Shown: positions 12,331 through 24,131 of the stretch, one piece after another
How the letters are laid out: each line of letters opens with the position of its first letter
Position numbering within the stretch: the first letter of the stretch is position 1
Assembly: GCA_023053685.1 (NCBI GenBank)
Contig: JALIGW010000010.1
Location: forward strand, 6,920,596-6,984,595
Direction of reading: 5' to 3'
DNA: 64,000 nucleotides
Origin: Diadophis punctatus similis
Lineage: Eukaryota; Chordata; Lepidosauria; Squamata; Dipsadidae
Translations under genes and position numbers: made by a program
Notes under the pieces: generated by a model
Databases searched by the model: none
Told to the model about the DNA's origin: nothing
The model's input: the letters and a program-made list of their open reading frames with translations, nothing else

Positions 12331-12600
12331 CCCTTTCTCGTAGGGTGGAGCCAACATCCAATCCCACCCACAATCGCTCTGGTCTTCGGCACCCTGTTTG
12401 GATGTTCAGTTATTAAATTCCATAGTTCTCAGTATAACGGTTGTAGTTGTCTTTCTTGACTGGAGTATAGGATCACACATGTCGGGTCTGTTCTTGGTCT
12501 TCGCCGAAGAGGGGGTGTAGAGGCGAGGGCAGAGCTAAAAAATCAAAATAGACTCCATCCTACGAGAAAGGGCGTATCAGGTGAGTACCAATGCCCATTC
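12285..12600. repeat. DIRS B internal complementary region and 3' terminus
   Basis: At 12285-12355 ggatgttagctccacccac is followed by the inverse of the outer end (actcacctgatacgccc, then ggtggagccaacatcc). The outer end itself, catcctacgagaaagggcg then tatcaggtgagtacc, lies at 12555-12600. The arrangement matches 57520-57997 of DIRS C. Confidence 0.7.
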
Positions 12601-13079
12601 TGGACCAGAAGAGAACTAATTTCACATTATTATTTCCCAACTCCACAGTGTTTCCAAGGAATAGAATTATATGGAGAATGAGAAAGATTATTTGTTATGC
12701 TTGTGACGCATTATGTTTGCATTGGATGGCAAACATAAACAAAAATATTTAAGGGGGTAGTTTTTTTAAGAAGGAATAGAAAAGAGATAAAATATTTACC
12801 TTAGTTGTAAAGAGATAATCCCAGATCAAATTTCTGTTTTTCAAGAAAATCCTTTGTCTTGAACTTATTTTAATTTTCTGGAAGACAAATTCTGAATACT
12901 GTATTGTAATTATTCACATGATTTTAACCCACTAAATCAAATGCATATATTCTTCTTTTTACTTGTAATCCCAACATTATCTGTCCATATGTAGCATAAC
13001 ATTACATTTTAATTTTTTTATTTATGGTTTTTTCTTTAACATATATGAGTACTTAGTGAACAGTACATTGTGTGGGTCA
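12601..13079. other. AT-rich intronic sequence, no gene seen
   Basis: Low-complexity AT-rich DNA without recognisable coding or repeat signature, between the end of DIRS B and the tandem repeat that flanks the large L1. Confidence 0.5.
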
Positions 13080-13241
13080 ATTTACCTTATACAGAGTACT
13101 AATAACAATAATAATAATACTGTTTATGTATACTTAATAATAATCTTTCAACTTCTAAGATTTACATATACATTGTAGTTATAATGTATTATATTTTGTA
13201 ACAGTATACATAGTAATGTTTCCCCATTTCTACTTTCTATC
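13080..13241. repeat. Left part of a tandem repeat split by the L1
   Basis: The text caacttctaagatttacat, then atacattgtagttataatg and gtttccccatttctac, recurs with changes at 34747-34850. Joining this segment to 34644-34740 gives one repeat unit next to a second complete unit (34740-34930), so the L1 between them inserted into an existing tandem repeat of roughly 190-260 bp units. Confidence 0.6.
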
Positions 13242-13251
13242 TCTTTTTTCT

Positions 13252-13990
13252 TTTCTTTTTTTTACAATTTTTTTATTTTATTTCACATATTTACATCACA
13301 AATATACCATTTCATTTTCTTAATAATAATACAATACTCCTATACATATTTCCTATTTCATTAAGACAATTATTATATTTTATATCATCAAGGCTGCTTT
13401 TTGCTATCCCTTACTTCCTTTTTTTATTTCCCACAACCCTTCTCCCTTTTCTCCTCCCTCTACTCTTCTTACTTTCCTTTCCCTCCCTTCCATTTTTCTC
13501 TACATCCCTTTCCTCTCTCCTACTGCTCTCCTCTTTCCTCCTCTTACCTTCTCTCCTGTCCTCTTTTCCCCTTCTTACCCTCCTCTCCTCTCCCTTTCTT
13601 CTTTCCTCTTCACCCTCCTCTTTCTCCTATTCTATTGTTGTGTTCTTTTATTCTAATAAATCTCGTGGTGGCCTTCCAGCAGTCTCGATTTATTACTTAT
13701 TTAACGCCTCTTTTCTTTTCTATTTCCTCTTCACATTTTTCACTTATTAATATATTCTATTTTTAATGTATATTTGTCTAATCTAACTTTTCCATGTTTC
13801 CCTTCCCTCTCCCCTCTTCCATTTCAAGTGTGTCATCTGGGTTTCTCTTTCATTCTCATTTTCCCTCTGTTCATTCATATTTTTTTCCAACCATTCATAA
13901 AATCTTCCCCATTTCTGTAATACAACGATTCCTCTTTATCTTTTAGTCTAAGTGTTAATCTGTTCATTTCTGCACAATCTAAAAAATTTT
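13252..13990 (-). other. L1 3' UTR with polypurine tract
   Basis: On the minus strand this stretch is A-rich with a long G/A-only region (about 13440-13640), as in the 3' UTRs of many L1 families. It ends in an A-run at 13252. The + strand open frame here is only the complement of the purine tract and is not a gene. Confidence 0.7.
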
Positions 13991-13992
13991 TA

Positions 13993-15199
13993 TTATCTGT
14001 CCTTCAGGTACAGTATGTTTGCTGTTTTCCAATTTTGTTCAAATACTATTCTCGCTGCTGTTACTATATGTACTATCAAATGAGTGTCTTCTTTACTGTA
14101 TTTTTCTGGTAAGATACCCAATAGGAATGTTTCTAGTCTCAATTCTATCCTACATTTTAACATTTTTTCTAACCACATTTCTTTTTTAGTCCAAAAATTT
14201 CTTGCTTCTGTGCATGTCCACCACATGTGATAATAAGATCCTGAAATTTGATGACACTTCCAACATTTTGCTGACTTATCTTTAAACATTTTTGCTATTT
14301 TCTCCAGTGACGTGTGCCATCTACAAAACATTTTATACAAATTTTCTTTATATGCCATTGCCATCATTAATTTATAATTTCTTTCCCAAAGCTGTTGCCA
14401 TTTTTCTAATTCAATTGTATATCCAAAGTTTCTTGCCCAAGCTATCATTGTTTCTTTCACCACTTCTTCTTCCATTTTTATCTGTAGCAAATAATTATAT
14501 AGTTTTTAAATCATTTTTTCATCTGTTCCTATCAGTATCTCATCCAGTTGCGATTTTCCAAAATTAAAACCATATTCTTTAAAATCCTTTTTATGTCTCA
14601 ATTGTATTTGCAGATATGTATACCAATCTAACTCAATTCCTTGTTTTTCTAAATCTTGTCTTTGTTTCAGTTCTCCCTTTTCTGTTAAAATGTCCTTATA
14701 TCTAGTAATATTTTGTATATTTGTCAGTTTTGGATATGACAGTGCTTCCCTGGTTGAAAGCCACATTGGTATTTCTCTGCAGTATTTTTCTTTTACTTTC
14801 TCCCACATCTTTAATAAGCTATTTCTTACATAATGTCTCTGGAAATATGTATGTATTCTATTTTTCCCGTACCACAAGAATGCATGCCATCCTAATTGCA
14901 AATCATGTCCTTCCAAAGTTAACAACCTTGCATTTCTCAGTAAAACCCATTCCTTCAACCATGATAATACTGCTGCTTGATAATAAATCTCCCAATTCGG
15001 TAAGCCGAACCCCCCTCTAAATCTTGTATCCTGCAACATTTTAACATTTATTCTTGCTTTCTTCCCTTGCCATATATATTTCCATATTATTTTATTCAAT
15101 CCTTCAAAGTATTTTTCTCCAGTTTTATCGGTATTGTCTGGAATAAGAATAAGATTCTTGGCAAAATATTCATTTTAATTAAAGCTATTCTTTCCATTA
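13993..15199 (-). pseudogene. L1 ORF2 C-terminal part
   Basis: Begins at ERIALIKMNILPRIL-like text and continues through NKIIWKYIWQGKKARI, GGFGLPNWEIYYQAAVL and, after a frame change near 14500, ends with the cysteine motif CWKCHQISGSYYHMWWTC and ILLGILPEK-type sequence. The Cys-rich C-terminus is characteristic of L1 ORF2p and is thought to help RNA binding. Stops and frame changes make it non-functional. Confidence 0.85.
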
Positions 15200-15689
15200 G
15201 TGATTGCGAGGGTTGCCTGTCCCCCTCCAGTCAGGTTTATTGTTTTATATGTCTTGGTAGCATAAAATAGTGCTCAGAATAGATTTATGTTTAATTTTCC
15301 TTTTTTTTAAATATCTCTCTGACCAAGGGTAACGCCCTCTGTTTCACTTCTCTCTCTCCTTAGAGGCTTGATTTTACTGTCACGATATCTCTATGCTCTG
15401 CAGAATTGCTTAAGATATGCTTTATGTGAGAAAATAGAAAGACTTTGAGACGTTTCTTGAAGAAACAAGAAAATAGTTTATTTAAATACAAACTTCTCAG
15501 TAAATGTCAAATAAATTGCTTACAGCCACAATCAGCTATTCAATTCTTTTACACCTTTTTTTCTCCTCAGAGACTTTACTAGCTTTCCTGACTTAATCTA
15601 AGAAAACACAGTTCTTCTTTGGATTAAGGCCTATAGATTAGAGCACGTTTCACCATTTATCTCTATCTACAAATAACACTATATATCAA

Positions 15690-18600
15690 TTTATTTATTT
15701 ATTTATTTATTTATTTTGTTATTCTTATATGCCGCCCAACTCCCGAAGGACTCAGGGCGGCGTACAACATAAGAGATACAAGAATAGACAAAATTTCAAC
15801 AATTTAAAAACAGTACAAAATTTAAAAAAGGCAGTATAAAAGCAATAACAACATCCATCCATTCAACCACATACATACTTGGGGGGTAAGCTCAAATGGT
15901 TAAGCTGTCCCCCCCACCTGCAGGAAGAGCCATGTCTTAACGGCCTTTCGGAAGGCCAGCAGAGTGGGGATGGTTCGGGTCTCTGGGGGGAGTTGGTTCC
16001 AGAGCACGGGGCCAGCCACAGAGAAGGCCCTCCCCCTGGGGCCCGCCAGCCGGCATTGCTTGGCCGACGGGACCCGGAGGAGGCCAACTCTGTGGGCCCT
16101 AACCGGTCGGAGGGAAGTATGCGGCAGTATGCGGTCCCGGAGATATCCTGGTCCTAAGCCATGAAGGGCTTTAAAGATGGTGATCAACACCTTGAATTGG
16201 ACCCGGAGACCGATGGGCAACCAATGCAGCTGGCGGAGAATCGGTGTCACGTGGGTGTACCTCGGCACACCCACCACAGCACGCGCAGCCGCATTTTGCA
16301 CCAACTGAAGTCTCCGGATACTCTTCAAGGGTAGCCCCATGTAGAGCACATTGCAGTAGTCCAAACGCGAGGTGACAAGGGCATGAGTGACCGTGAGTAA
16401 AGCCTCCTTCTCCAGATATGGCCGCAGCTGGTGCACCAGGCGAACCTGTGCAAAGGCCCCCCTAGCCACAGCAGAAAGGTGATGATCTAATTTTAGCTGT
16501 GGATCTAGGAGGACCCCCAAGTTGCGGACCTGGTCTGAGGGAATCAGTTTCGCACCCTCGAAGACCAAGGAGGGACAGTTATCATGGTCCTTAGGAGGCA
16601 TTATCCACAGCCACTCGGTCTTGTCGGGATTAAGTCTGAGTCTGTTCCTCCCCATCCAGATCTTAACGTCGTCCAGGCATCGGCACATTACATCAACTGC
16701 CTCCCTGAAGTCAGACGGGGTGGTGATGTACAGCTGGGTGTCGTCAGCGTACTGATGGAAACACACCCCATGCCTGCGGATGATCTCACCCAACGGTTTC
16801 ATGTAGATGTTAAACAGGATGGGAGAGAGAACCGACCCCTGGGGCACCCCACATAGTAGGGGCCTGGGGGACAATCTCTGGCCTCCTGCCAACACCGACT
16901 GCATCCGATCGGCGAGATAAGAGGAGAACCACCGCAAAACGGTGCCTCCCACTCCCAACTCGCCGAGCCGATGCAGAAGGATACCATGGTCGATGGTATC
17001 GAAAGCCGCTGAGAGGTCAAGTAGCACCAGGATGGAGGAGTTCCCCCCATCCCGGGCCCGCCAGAGATCGTCCATCAGAGCGACCAAGGCAGTTTCTGTA
17101 CTGTAGCCGCGCCTGAAACCCGACTGATAAGGATCTAGATGATCTGTTTCATCCAGGAGCTGCAGAAGCTGGGTCACCACCACCTTCTCTACAACTTTAC
17201 CTAGAAAAGGTAAGTTGGAGACTGGACGGTAGTTTTTCAAATCGGCTGGATCCAGGGAAGGCTTCTTCAGGAGGGGTCGCACCACCGCAGCTTTTAATGA
17301 CTGCGGTATGGATCCCTCTCGCAAAGAAGCGGTGATCACCGCCTGGATCCAGCCGCGTGCCACCTCCCTGCTGGCCGAGACCAGCCAGGAGGGGCACGGG
17401 TCCAATAAATGGGTGGAGGTACCCATCGCTCCCATAGCCCTGTCCACATCCTCGGGAGAAACAGGCCCAAACTCTTCCCATAATGGTGGACTAAGACTCG
17501 CCCCTGTCAACTCTATGGACTCTGCCATGCCGGAGTCCAAATTTGACCGAATCTGAGCGACTTTATCCGACAGAAACTCAGCGAATTCCTCAGCTCTGCC
17601 TTGTAAGTGTTCCTCGCTCCCCCCTTTTGCAAGGAGGGAGCGAGTCACCCTAAACAAGGCGGCTGGACGCAATAAGAGCGGAAAGATAAGATCGTCTTGC
17701 CGCCCTTATCGCCACTAAATAAGATCTGATGTAAATTCTTAATAGTGTTCGGTCAGACTCGGTCTTCTTTTTCCTCCAGCGGCGCTCCAGATGTCTCTTC
17801 TGGCGTTTCATCTCCCGGAGCTCCTCGGTAAACCAGGGAGCTTTCCGGGATCCACTGCCACGGAGAGGTCGCTTAGGCGCAATTCGGTCTAATGCCCCTG
17901 ATGCTGCGGTGTTCCAAGCATCCACCAGGGAGTCAGCCGAGTTGTGTACCAGGGTTTCAGGTATTTCCCCAAGCTCCCTCTGGAATCCTTCCGGCTCCAT
18001 TAGGCGCCTGGGGCGGAACCACCTAGTCGGTCCCGCCTCCCTGCGGGGGAGGAGTGGGGTTGTGAAATCCAGCCTCAGAAGGAAATGATCTGACCATGAC
18101 AGTGGGGTGGTGACTATATCCCTTATCTTCAGATCATCTCTCCACTGCCCCGAGAGAAACACTAGGTCAAGTGTGTGACCACCCTCATGGGTTGGACCTT
18201 GAATTACTTGGGTTAGGTCCATGGTTGTCATGGAATCCATGAACTCCTGAGCTGCCCCAGAGGTTTCGCCAGCAGATGGCAGGTTAAAGTCCCCCAGCAC
18301 CATAAGCCTGGGGAACTCAACCGCCAAGCCGGCTACTGCCTCAAGCAGCTCAGGCATGGTCTTACTTACGCAGCTGGGAGGCAGGTACGTTAAGAAAAGG
18401 CCCACCTGAACCCCTAAGTCCAACTTCAGAAGGAGCGTCTCACACCCAACAATCTCCGGGGCAGGGATCCTACGAGGATGCAGATTTCCACGCGTTATAA
18501 TTGCCACTCCTCCCCCCCTTCCCTGGGGTCGGGAATGATGCTGCACCGAGAAACCAGCTGGGCATATCTCAGAGAGGGCTACTCCCCCCTCCTGCCCTAG

Positions 18601-19045
18601 CCAGGTCTCGGTAACACACACCAGGTCTGCCCCCTCCTCTGTGATTAGATCACGTATCAGGGGGGCTTTGTTGATAATTGACCTGGCGTTGAGCAGCAGC
18701 ATCCTGAGCCCAGGGCCCTGAAAACCCTGGTTGCCAGGTGTCCGGGTTGAGCACGATGGAACCGGATCAGAGGGGCCGGAACAAGGGATCGCTTGTATAC
18801 AGCGAGGTCTTATTCCCCGAGAGCGGCCCTCCCCTCTGCTCCCACAATATCTGCCTCTTCCCATTATGACCGAGATGTTCCGGCTCTCACCCCCATCAGA
18901 GACCCCCTCCCCCTCCCCGCTGGCCCTCCCCCCTTCCTGCAGGCCATACATACCATTCTCTTCAGCCAGGATAATTTCGTTCCGTCCTCCCCCGCTTCTG
19001 TTAGTACACTCGACGGGTGGGGGTGGATCCCGGCTCTACCATTAT
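15690..19045 (-). mobile_element. L2-group LINE nested in the LTR
   Basis: A minus-strand non-LTR element with a long ORF2-type frame, a 3' end containing gccgcccaactcccgaagga-type text and an (attt)n tail at 15690-15716. The 7-bp tatcaat occurs on both sides (about 15683 and 19038), a possible short target duplication. The GC-rich body stands out from the surrounding AT-rich L1 and LTR. Confidence 0.8.
15900..18951 (-). pseudogene. L2 ORF2 (endonuclease-reverse transcriptase), one frameshift
   Basis: Endonuclease domain first: LLLNARSIINKAPLIRDLI, LVCVTETWL, VLGDFNLP and SDHFLLRLDF, the usual Asn, Glu, Asp and His positions of an AP-type endonuclease. Reverse transcriptase follows: NYRPVSNLPFLGKVVEKVV, LLDLSAAFDTIDHGILL, GVPQGSVLSPILFNIY and the catalytic YADDTQLY, then the thumb and a C-terminal region ending in FRKAVKTWLFLQ. 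Both halves are fully open but differ by one reading frame; the shift lies around 17650-17690, after SALIASS. About 1000 codons in total. It is minus-strand inside the LTR and would cleave target DNA and copy its own RNA. Confidence 0.9.
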
Positions 19046-19506
19046 CAATGATCATGCAGTACATACATATCTATCTCACTCATCCACAAACCACACACTC
19101 AAATCACAATCACACTGACCCTGGCACCTGCTTCCCACAGAACTGCCTAGAGCCTATCTTCTCTCCTGTTAACTTCCCTCTTGGACAGTTAAACTCAGGC
19201 AGAAATTCCTTATAAACCTTCCCTCTTGGAAGAAACAGAGCTCTCCTCAGCTCTTCCACCCAGGCCTTTTATAGTTCCTGGCCCTGCTATCTATGATCCG
19301 ATTGTCTAGCTCCTTATGATGTAACCTATCCCCCCTCCCTTCTGGAGAACTGGGATAAACACCTCCCCCTTTCTACTTACCATACATTTAAAAGCTGTTT
19401 GGCTCCATACTTACTTGTGTATACAATTCCTTTTAACCACACTTTAACTTTATACAACAACTTAACTCTTTTACATTCAGTACCTGTATGTGGGCACCAC
19501 AGTGAT

Positions 19507-19650
19507 AGTTGTAGGTTTTTCCACTTCTCTAAGTCAGTCTCAATTTGATTTCTCAATTTATAATAATTATCTTTGACAAGGCATGCAAAACATGCAAAGC
19601 CTTTTTCCCCAGTGGGGAGAATTGCTAAGGAGCAATCCAGAGGTAAGTGT
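19507..19650 (-). pseudogene. L1 ORF2 fragment between copia and LTR
   Basis: Short reading (VKDNYYKLRNQIETDLEKW then KNLQLSLW) of L1 ORF2 just upstream of the ERIALIKMN block that resumes at 15199. It shows that the same L1 continues through the LTR insertion. The boundary with the copia LTR is not sharp to me. Confidence 0.7.
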
Positions 19651-19918
19651 CTTCCCATGGCATGAAAATAAACCGATAAGAATTTAGTTCTAAGTATAAA
19701 AACTTTATTATAAAGGTATAAAAATAATGGATCACATCTTACCAGTAAAATAACACGTCCGTCCGGACCAAGATGAAAGTAAAGAAGGGAAGAACAAAGA
19801 ACAGAAATCTGCACATGCATAATAATCAGTCACAAGACACTTGAAGATAAGAACTTCTCAGGTTACACACACTCAGGATGGAGGCTCATCTGATGAACCA
19901 AAAAAAACGTTAGTAACA
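19650..19918 (-). repeat. 3' LTR of copia 1
   Basis: Begins on the minus strand with tgttactaacg at 19918, straight after a polypurine tract gacgaagaagggga, and contains aataaagttttt as a likely poly-A signal. The far edge near 19650 is approximate: I see no clear CA end or target duplication. Confidence 0.6.
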
Positions 19919-19975
19919 ATCCCCTTCTTCGTCAGTTGAGTAGACATCAGATAAAGTCATAAAGTCATTCAGTCT

Positions 19976-22900
19976 TTAAGTAAGGCACATCTTCCCACGT
20001 AAGTACTCGTGTTGAGCTACTGGAAGTGGTTTGTTGAGCATATCAGCAATCTGATCACATGTAGACACATACTGCAATTTCACAAAACCTTGCTTCACCA
20101 ATTGCTTAATATTTTTGTAACGAATGTCAATGTGTCCGGACCTGGAACCTGTGAAATGAGATTCAGAAATATACACCACCGATTCATTGTCTTCCATCAC
20201 GGTGATCGGTCGGATCGGGTTGGTCCAGATATCTGTGACTAAAGCATCAAACCACGTTAATGAATTGCATGCATCAGAAACACAAGCATATTCAGCTTCA
20301 GTAGAAGAACAAGAAATAAAATTCTGTTTACGCACTTGCCAGTAAACAGGACATCCATTCAAGAACATAATATAACCTGAAGTGCTTTTACGCGATTTCT
20401 TATCACTTGCCCAATCAGAATCAGCATAACAACATAATTCTGCATGATTAGTAGTATGTGTTGGTTCTAACAATAACTTCATGTGCTGTGTGTGTTTCAA
20501 ATACTTTAATCACTTCTTCACACATGACCAATGAAACTGTTTTGCCTTGCCTACATGTCGTGACAAAAGATTAACATTAAGTGCAATGTCGGGTCTGGTC
20601 CAACTACTAATGTATAACAGTGACCTAATAACTGAACGATAAAGTGTCTGATCCTCAAACTCAGGACCTTCTTCATGTGTCAAGTTGTGAAAATCTGTTT
20701 GCATAGGTATGCGGCCTGTGCTAGCATCCTTCATGTTGCAATGATTCAAAAGCTGTTCAATTTTAGCTTCTTGTGACAAACTAAACCCCTTCTGTGTTTT
20801 GTCAATCTGAACACCTAAATAAATGTTAATGTGTCCTAAACTTTTCAATGTGAAGAATCTCTGTAAACCTTTAGTAAACTTCTCACTCATCTGCTTATTT
20901 GGACCAATATAAACAATATCATCAACATAAACAAGAATTATCTCATATGCATCATCAGATCTTTTTGTAAACACGCATTCATCAGTTTTGAACTTAATAA
21001 AGCCCATTAAATTTAGCTTTTCAGTAAGGCATAAATACCACATTAAACCAGACTGTTTCAGACCATAAAGACTTTTGTGTAGAAACCAGGTATCTCCTTC
21101 CTGCTTCCGGAATCCTGGAGGTCCTCTGACGTAGATCTCTTCATCCAGGTCAGCATTCAAATAAGCTGTGTCAACATCAAACTGGAAAACTTCTAAACCA
21201 AGAATAGTAGCAGTTGCTAAAGCAATTTTTACACTTTCAGTCCTTACTGTAGTTGAGTAAGTATTTGTGTAGTCCTCAGGATACCTTTGCGCGAAACCCT
21301 GAGCTACAAGTCTGGCCTTGTACAATGACTCACCATTCGGTTTCTTCTTGATTCTGTAGACCCATTGAGTTCCGATGATTTTCTTGTTTGTTGGAGGTTT
21401 CGCAGGCGTAAACACCTTAAGCTTCTTTAGACTGTCCATTTCAGCCTGCATAGCATCATACCATCTCTCCTGCTCTAAATCAGGAAGATGTTTGATTTGT
21501 GTGAACGTATCAGGAGGAAGTGTAGCATTGCAAATCAATGGCATGGGTGTGTTTGTCAGTTGCCATGAATACCTTTGTGGAGGAATCCCTTTTGTGGTCC
21601 TCTTGGGACACCTTGGAACAACTGTCCAGTCATCTTCCTCTGCGTCCTTGTCCTCATTATCGTCTCTAGCGTCAGCATCCGCGGCTCGCAAAGACGGAAC
21701 ATCAGGTTGTGAATCTTGGCCATCAGACTGCGCATCAGTGGCATCATCTCTGGGAAAATAAACTCCAGGATCATTTGAATGAATCCTGGACCAGTCAGCA
21801 TCCTCCTCAAAATTAGCAGATTGAGAAATCACAATAACATGATTAGAGTCAATAAATTTGCTCCATTTAGAATTGTCATCAATACCCATAAATCTCAGTC
21901 TTTTTGCTGTTGGACCTCCTTTCCTTCTTTGAGCTAAGGGAATGTTCACCATAGCATATGAACTAAAAATATGGAGATTCATGAGGTCTGGCTTGTAACC
22001 ATACAACATGTAGAAAGGAGTCTGATCTATTACACTGCTCCAAGTACGGTTGATAATGTAATTTGCATATTTGACAGCTTCACCCCAGTATGGATTACTG
22101 AGATTAGCATCTTCTAGAAGACAACGCATCATGGTTTGCAGAACCCCTTGTCTTTGTTCTGCAACTCCGTTCTGAGCTAGCGTGTAAGGGGCTGAGGTCT
22201 GATGAAGAATACCATTCTTACATATCCAGTCCTGGAAACGCTGAGACATGAATTCAGCACCTCGATCACTCTAGATTCTGGTGATGCTCACTCTGTGTTG
22301 ATTCTGAATGAGAGTGGCAAAGTCTTTAAAGATCTGAAAGGTCTCTGATTTTTCTTTCATAGGATATAAAAATCCATATCTAGAATAATTATCAACAATT
22401 GTCAGAAAATATTTTCTACCACCAAATGTTGGTTGTTTGAATGGACCTACAATGTCAGTATGTACCAAATCAAATATGTGTGTTGACAGGCATGTAGCGT
22501 GTTTTGGAACAGCTGCTGCTTTGGATTTGGCCTTTTTGCAAACAGCACAATCCAAAAACACCTTACACCCCTTTAGATCCAAACCTTTTGCGAAATCCGG
22601 CATTTTTCTGAGAACATGATAACTGGCATGCCCCAATCTTCTGTGCCACTTATGGATACACCTGTAATGCAAAGGTTTACCAGTTAGTGAATGTTCAACA
22701 TTAACAACAGTATGAGGAACCTCAGGCTTGCTCTGAGCAACCTGTTTCACTGTTTTCTTTTTGTTGGGTTTAGGAGCTTTTGAAACCTTTGGAGTAGCAA
22801 CAGGATCTCTCACTGGGACATCTCTCTCTGGGCCTGTGCTCTGCTTTTGTATACTTGCCTGTCCTTTTGGTTTGGATTTTGGCTTCAGGTAATAAACACC

Positions 22901-23290
22901 ACCAATCATCATGGTTTCAGCAACAATATCTCCATCTTTAACTACGTAACTTGCTTTTTCAAGGTGGTGAAACTGGAACTTTAATATTCTAGACAAATGA
23001 GCTTGACTAAGCAAATTGCTATTTGCTGTTGGTATATAATACACATCAGGAATGAATGCACCAAGCTCTTCAATGTAGACAGTCCCTTTGCCTTCGACCT
23101 TGCATGCATGATTGGAAAAAGAATACAGTTCACAAAGTTCAGGTTCAGGATCATGCATCTCTGTGAAAAGTTCTTTTCTGAATGTAACGTGCAAAGCTGC
23201 TCCGCTGTCCAAAGTCCACAGAAGTCGTCTGTCGTACTCTGGTTGTGGATCATTGGTCAATGCCAATGTGATGAGTGGAGCTTGAGGATC
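19976..23290 (-). pseudogene. Copia 1 pol, one frame with two nonsense codons
   Basis: In order: aspartic protease (LWTLDSGAALHVTF), integrase zinc finger (HRRLGHASYHVL, then CAVCKKAK), integrase core (LVHTDIVGPF; SDRGAEFMSQRF; NGVAEQRQG), reverse transcriptase (WVYRIKKKPNG, VDTAYLNADLDEEIYV, the catalytic YVDDIVYIG) and RNase H (CYADSDWASDKKSRKS, SSTEAEYACVSDA). All three open stretches are in the same frame, separated only by TAG at 22271-22273 (just before SDRGAEF) and TGA at 20510-20512, where the copy at 63301 reads Leu. It is otherwise open for about 1100 codons. Not functional as it stands. Confidence 0.9.
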
Positions 23291-23329
23291 ACGCCTGGGG
23301 CCTTGATCTTGCCGTCTGCCTCTTGCCGT

Positions 23330-23690
23330 CTGCCTCTGGCACTATCACTTTAGCCGATTGATCATTATATATAGTTTTAACCACATTTACAAACTTTTCC
23401 CCAAAATCCATCATTTGTAGTTCCATTATCATAAATTTCCAGTTCACATTATCAAAGGCCTTCTGTACATCTAAGAACAATAATGCCATTTGTCTCTCTG
23501 GATGTGCTTCATAATATTACAGTGTATTTAATATTGTTCGCATATTATCTCTTATCTGCCTTTTCGGTAAAAATCCATTTTGGTCTGTATGAATAAATTC
23601 ATTCAATAGTCTCTTCAGTCTTTCTGCCATTCTTGATGCAAAAATTTTATAATCTGCATTCAATAGAGAAATTGGTCTATAATTCTTTAT
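23330..23690 (-). pseudogene. L1 ORF2 RT middle fragment
   Basis: Reads IKNYRPISLLNADYKIFA, LNEFIHTDQNGFLPKRQIRDN and ALLFLDVQKAFDNVNWKF, RT motifs of L1. It continues the RT text that breaks at 27478 (ITLIPKEEVD), which shows that the CR1 between them is a later insertion. One stop is present near 23519. It ends at the copia junction. Confidence 0.85.
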
Positions 23691-23697
23691 TTGTTGA

Positions 23698-23729
23698 AGA
23701 TAACAATAACAATAACAATAACAATAATG

Positions 23730-23767
<38 letters not shown>

Positions 23768-23806
23768 AACAATAACAATAACAATAACAATAACAATAAC
23801 AATAAC

Positions 23807-23863
<57 letters not shown>
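23698..23863 (+). repeat. (AAC)n/(AAT)n microsatellite at a CR1 3' end
   Basis: Runs of aacaat, aac and aat triplets immediately next to the CR1 3' terminus. The same type of tail, in the opposite strand, follows the CR1 at 31160-31649. Confidence 0.95.
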
Positions 23864-23865
<2 letters not shown>

Positions 23866-24131
23866 GTTGGAAGGGACCTTGAAGGTCTTCTAGTCCAACC
23901 CCCTGCTTAGGCAGGAAACCCTACACTACTTCAGACAGTAGTCCATTTTGATTGACCCTGTGTTTACTGTCTACATAACCTGTGTTGTGCCTGACTGCCC
24001 CTACTTTCTTGCCACCTGTTTGATTAGTCCACATATCTATGTTGTGTACACTGTTAACCCTATTAATTTTAGATTGCTGGGGACAGAAATGATCTGTATC
24101 AATTAATTCTCTGTCCCCACTGTTCAGTTTA

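Larger units (their letters stand above)
7390..12600 (+). mobile_element. DIRS retrotransposon B, 5' terminus lost
   Basis: A second DIRS element, in plus orientation, with gag-like, RT-RNase H and recombinase genes in the same order as DIRS C. Its 3' side is complete: internal complementary region about 12285-12355 and terminus about 12540-12600, both containing ggagctaacatcc or its inverse and gcgtatcagg. No 5' terminal repeat matching it is visible between 7390 and 8090, where the first 700 bp is GC-rich leader-like sequence. All genes are broken, so this looks like the oldest or most decayed of the three copies. Confidence 0.8.
15205..19501 (-). mobile_element. Solo LTR-like insertion in L1, holding an L2 LINE
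   Basis: The insertion starts tgcgaggg and ends gcaccaca (TG...CA) and is flanked by the 5-bp direct repeat gtgat at 15200-15204 and 19502-19506. L1 ORF2 coding text (LEKWKNLQLSL, then ERIALIKMN) joins across it. Without the L2 the LTR is about 940 bp. On the minus strand it has ataaaaggcc as a TATA-like box (about 19270) and aataaact as a possible poly-A signal (about 15480). No internal retroviral genes remain, so it is most simply a solo LTR of an LTR retrotransposon or endogenous retrovirus. Confidence 0.7.
19650..23325 (-). mobile_element. Ty1/copia retrotransposon 1, 5' end missing
   Basis: Minus-strand element with protease-integrase-RT-RNase H order (copia order) and one LTR at the 3' end. 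The 5' LTR and most of gag are absent: pol text starts at about 23290, abutting L1 RT at 23330. The L1 has also lost about 100 codons here, so one deletion probably removed both the copia 5' end and the adjoining L1. The same family appears at 62999-64000. Confidence 0.8.

Noticed and set aside
13401..13766. Ser/Leu/Pro/Phe-rich 121-codon frame resembling a membrane protein
   Set aside because: It is the complement of the purine-rich 3' UTR of the minus-strand L1.
23633..23893. Open frames of poly-Asn or poly-Thr/Ile
   Set aside because: They are translations of the (AAC)n/(AAT)n tail of a CR1, not genes.
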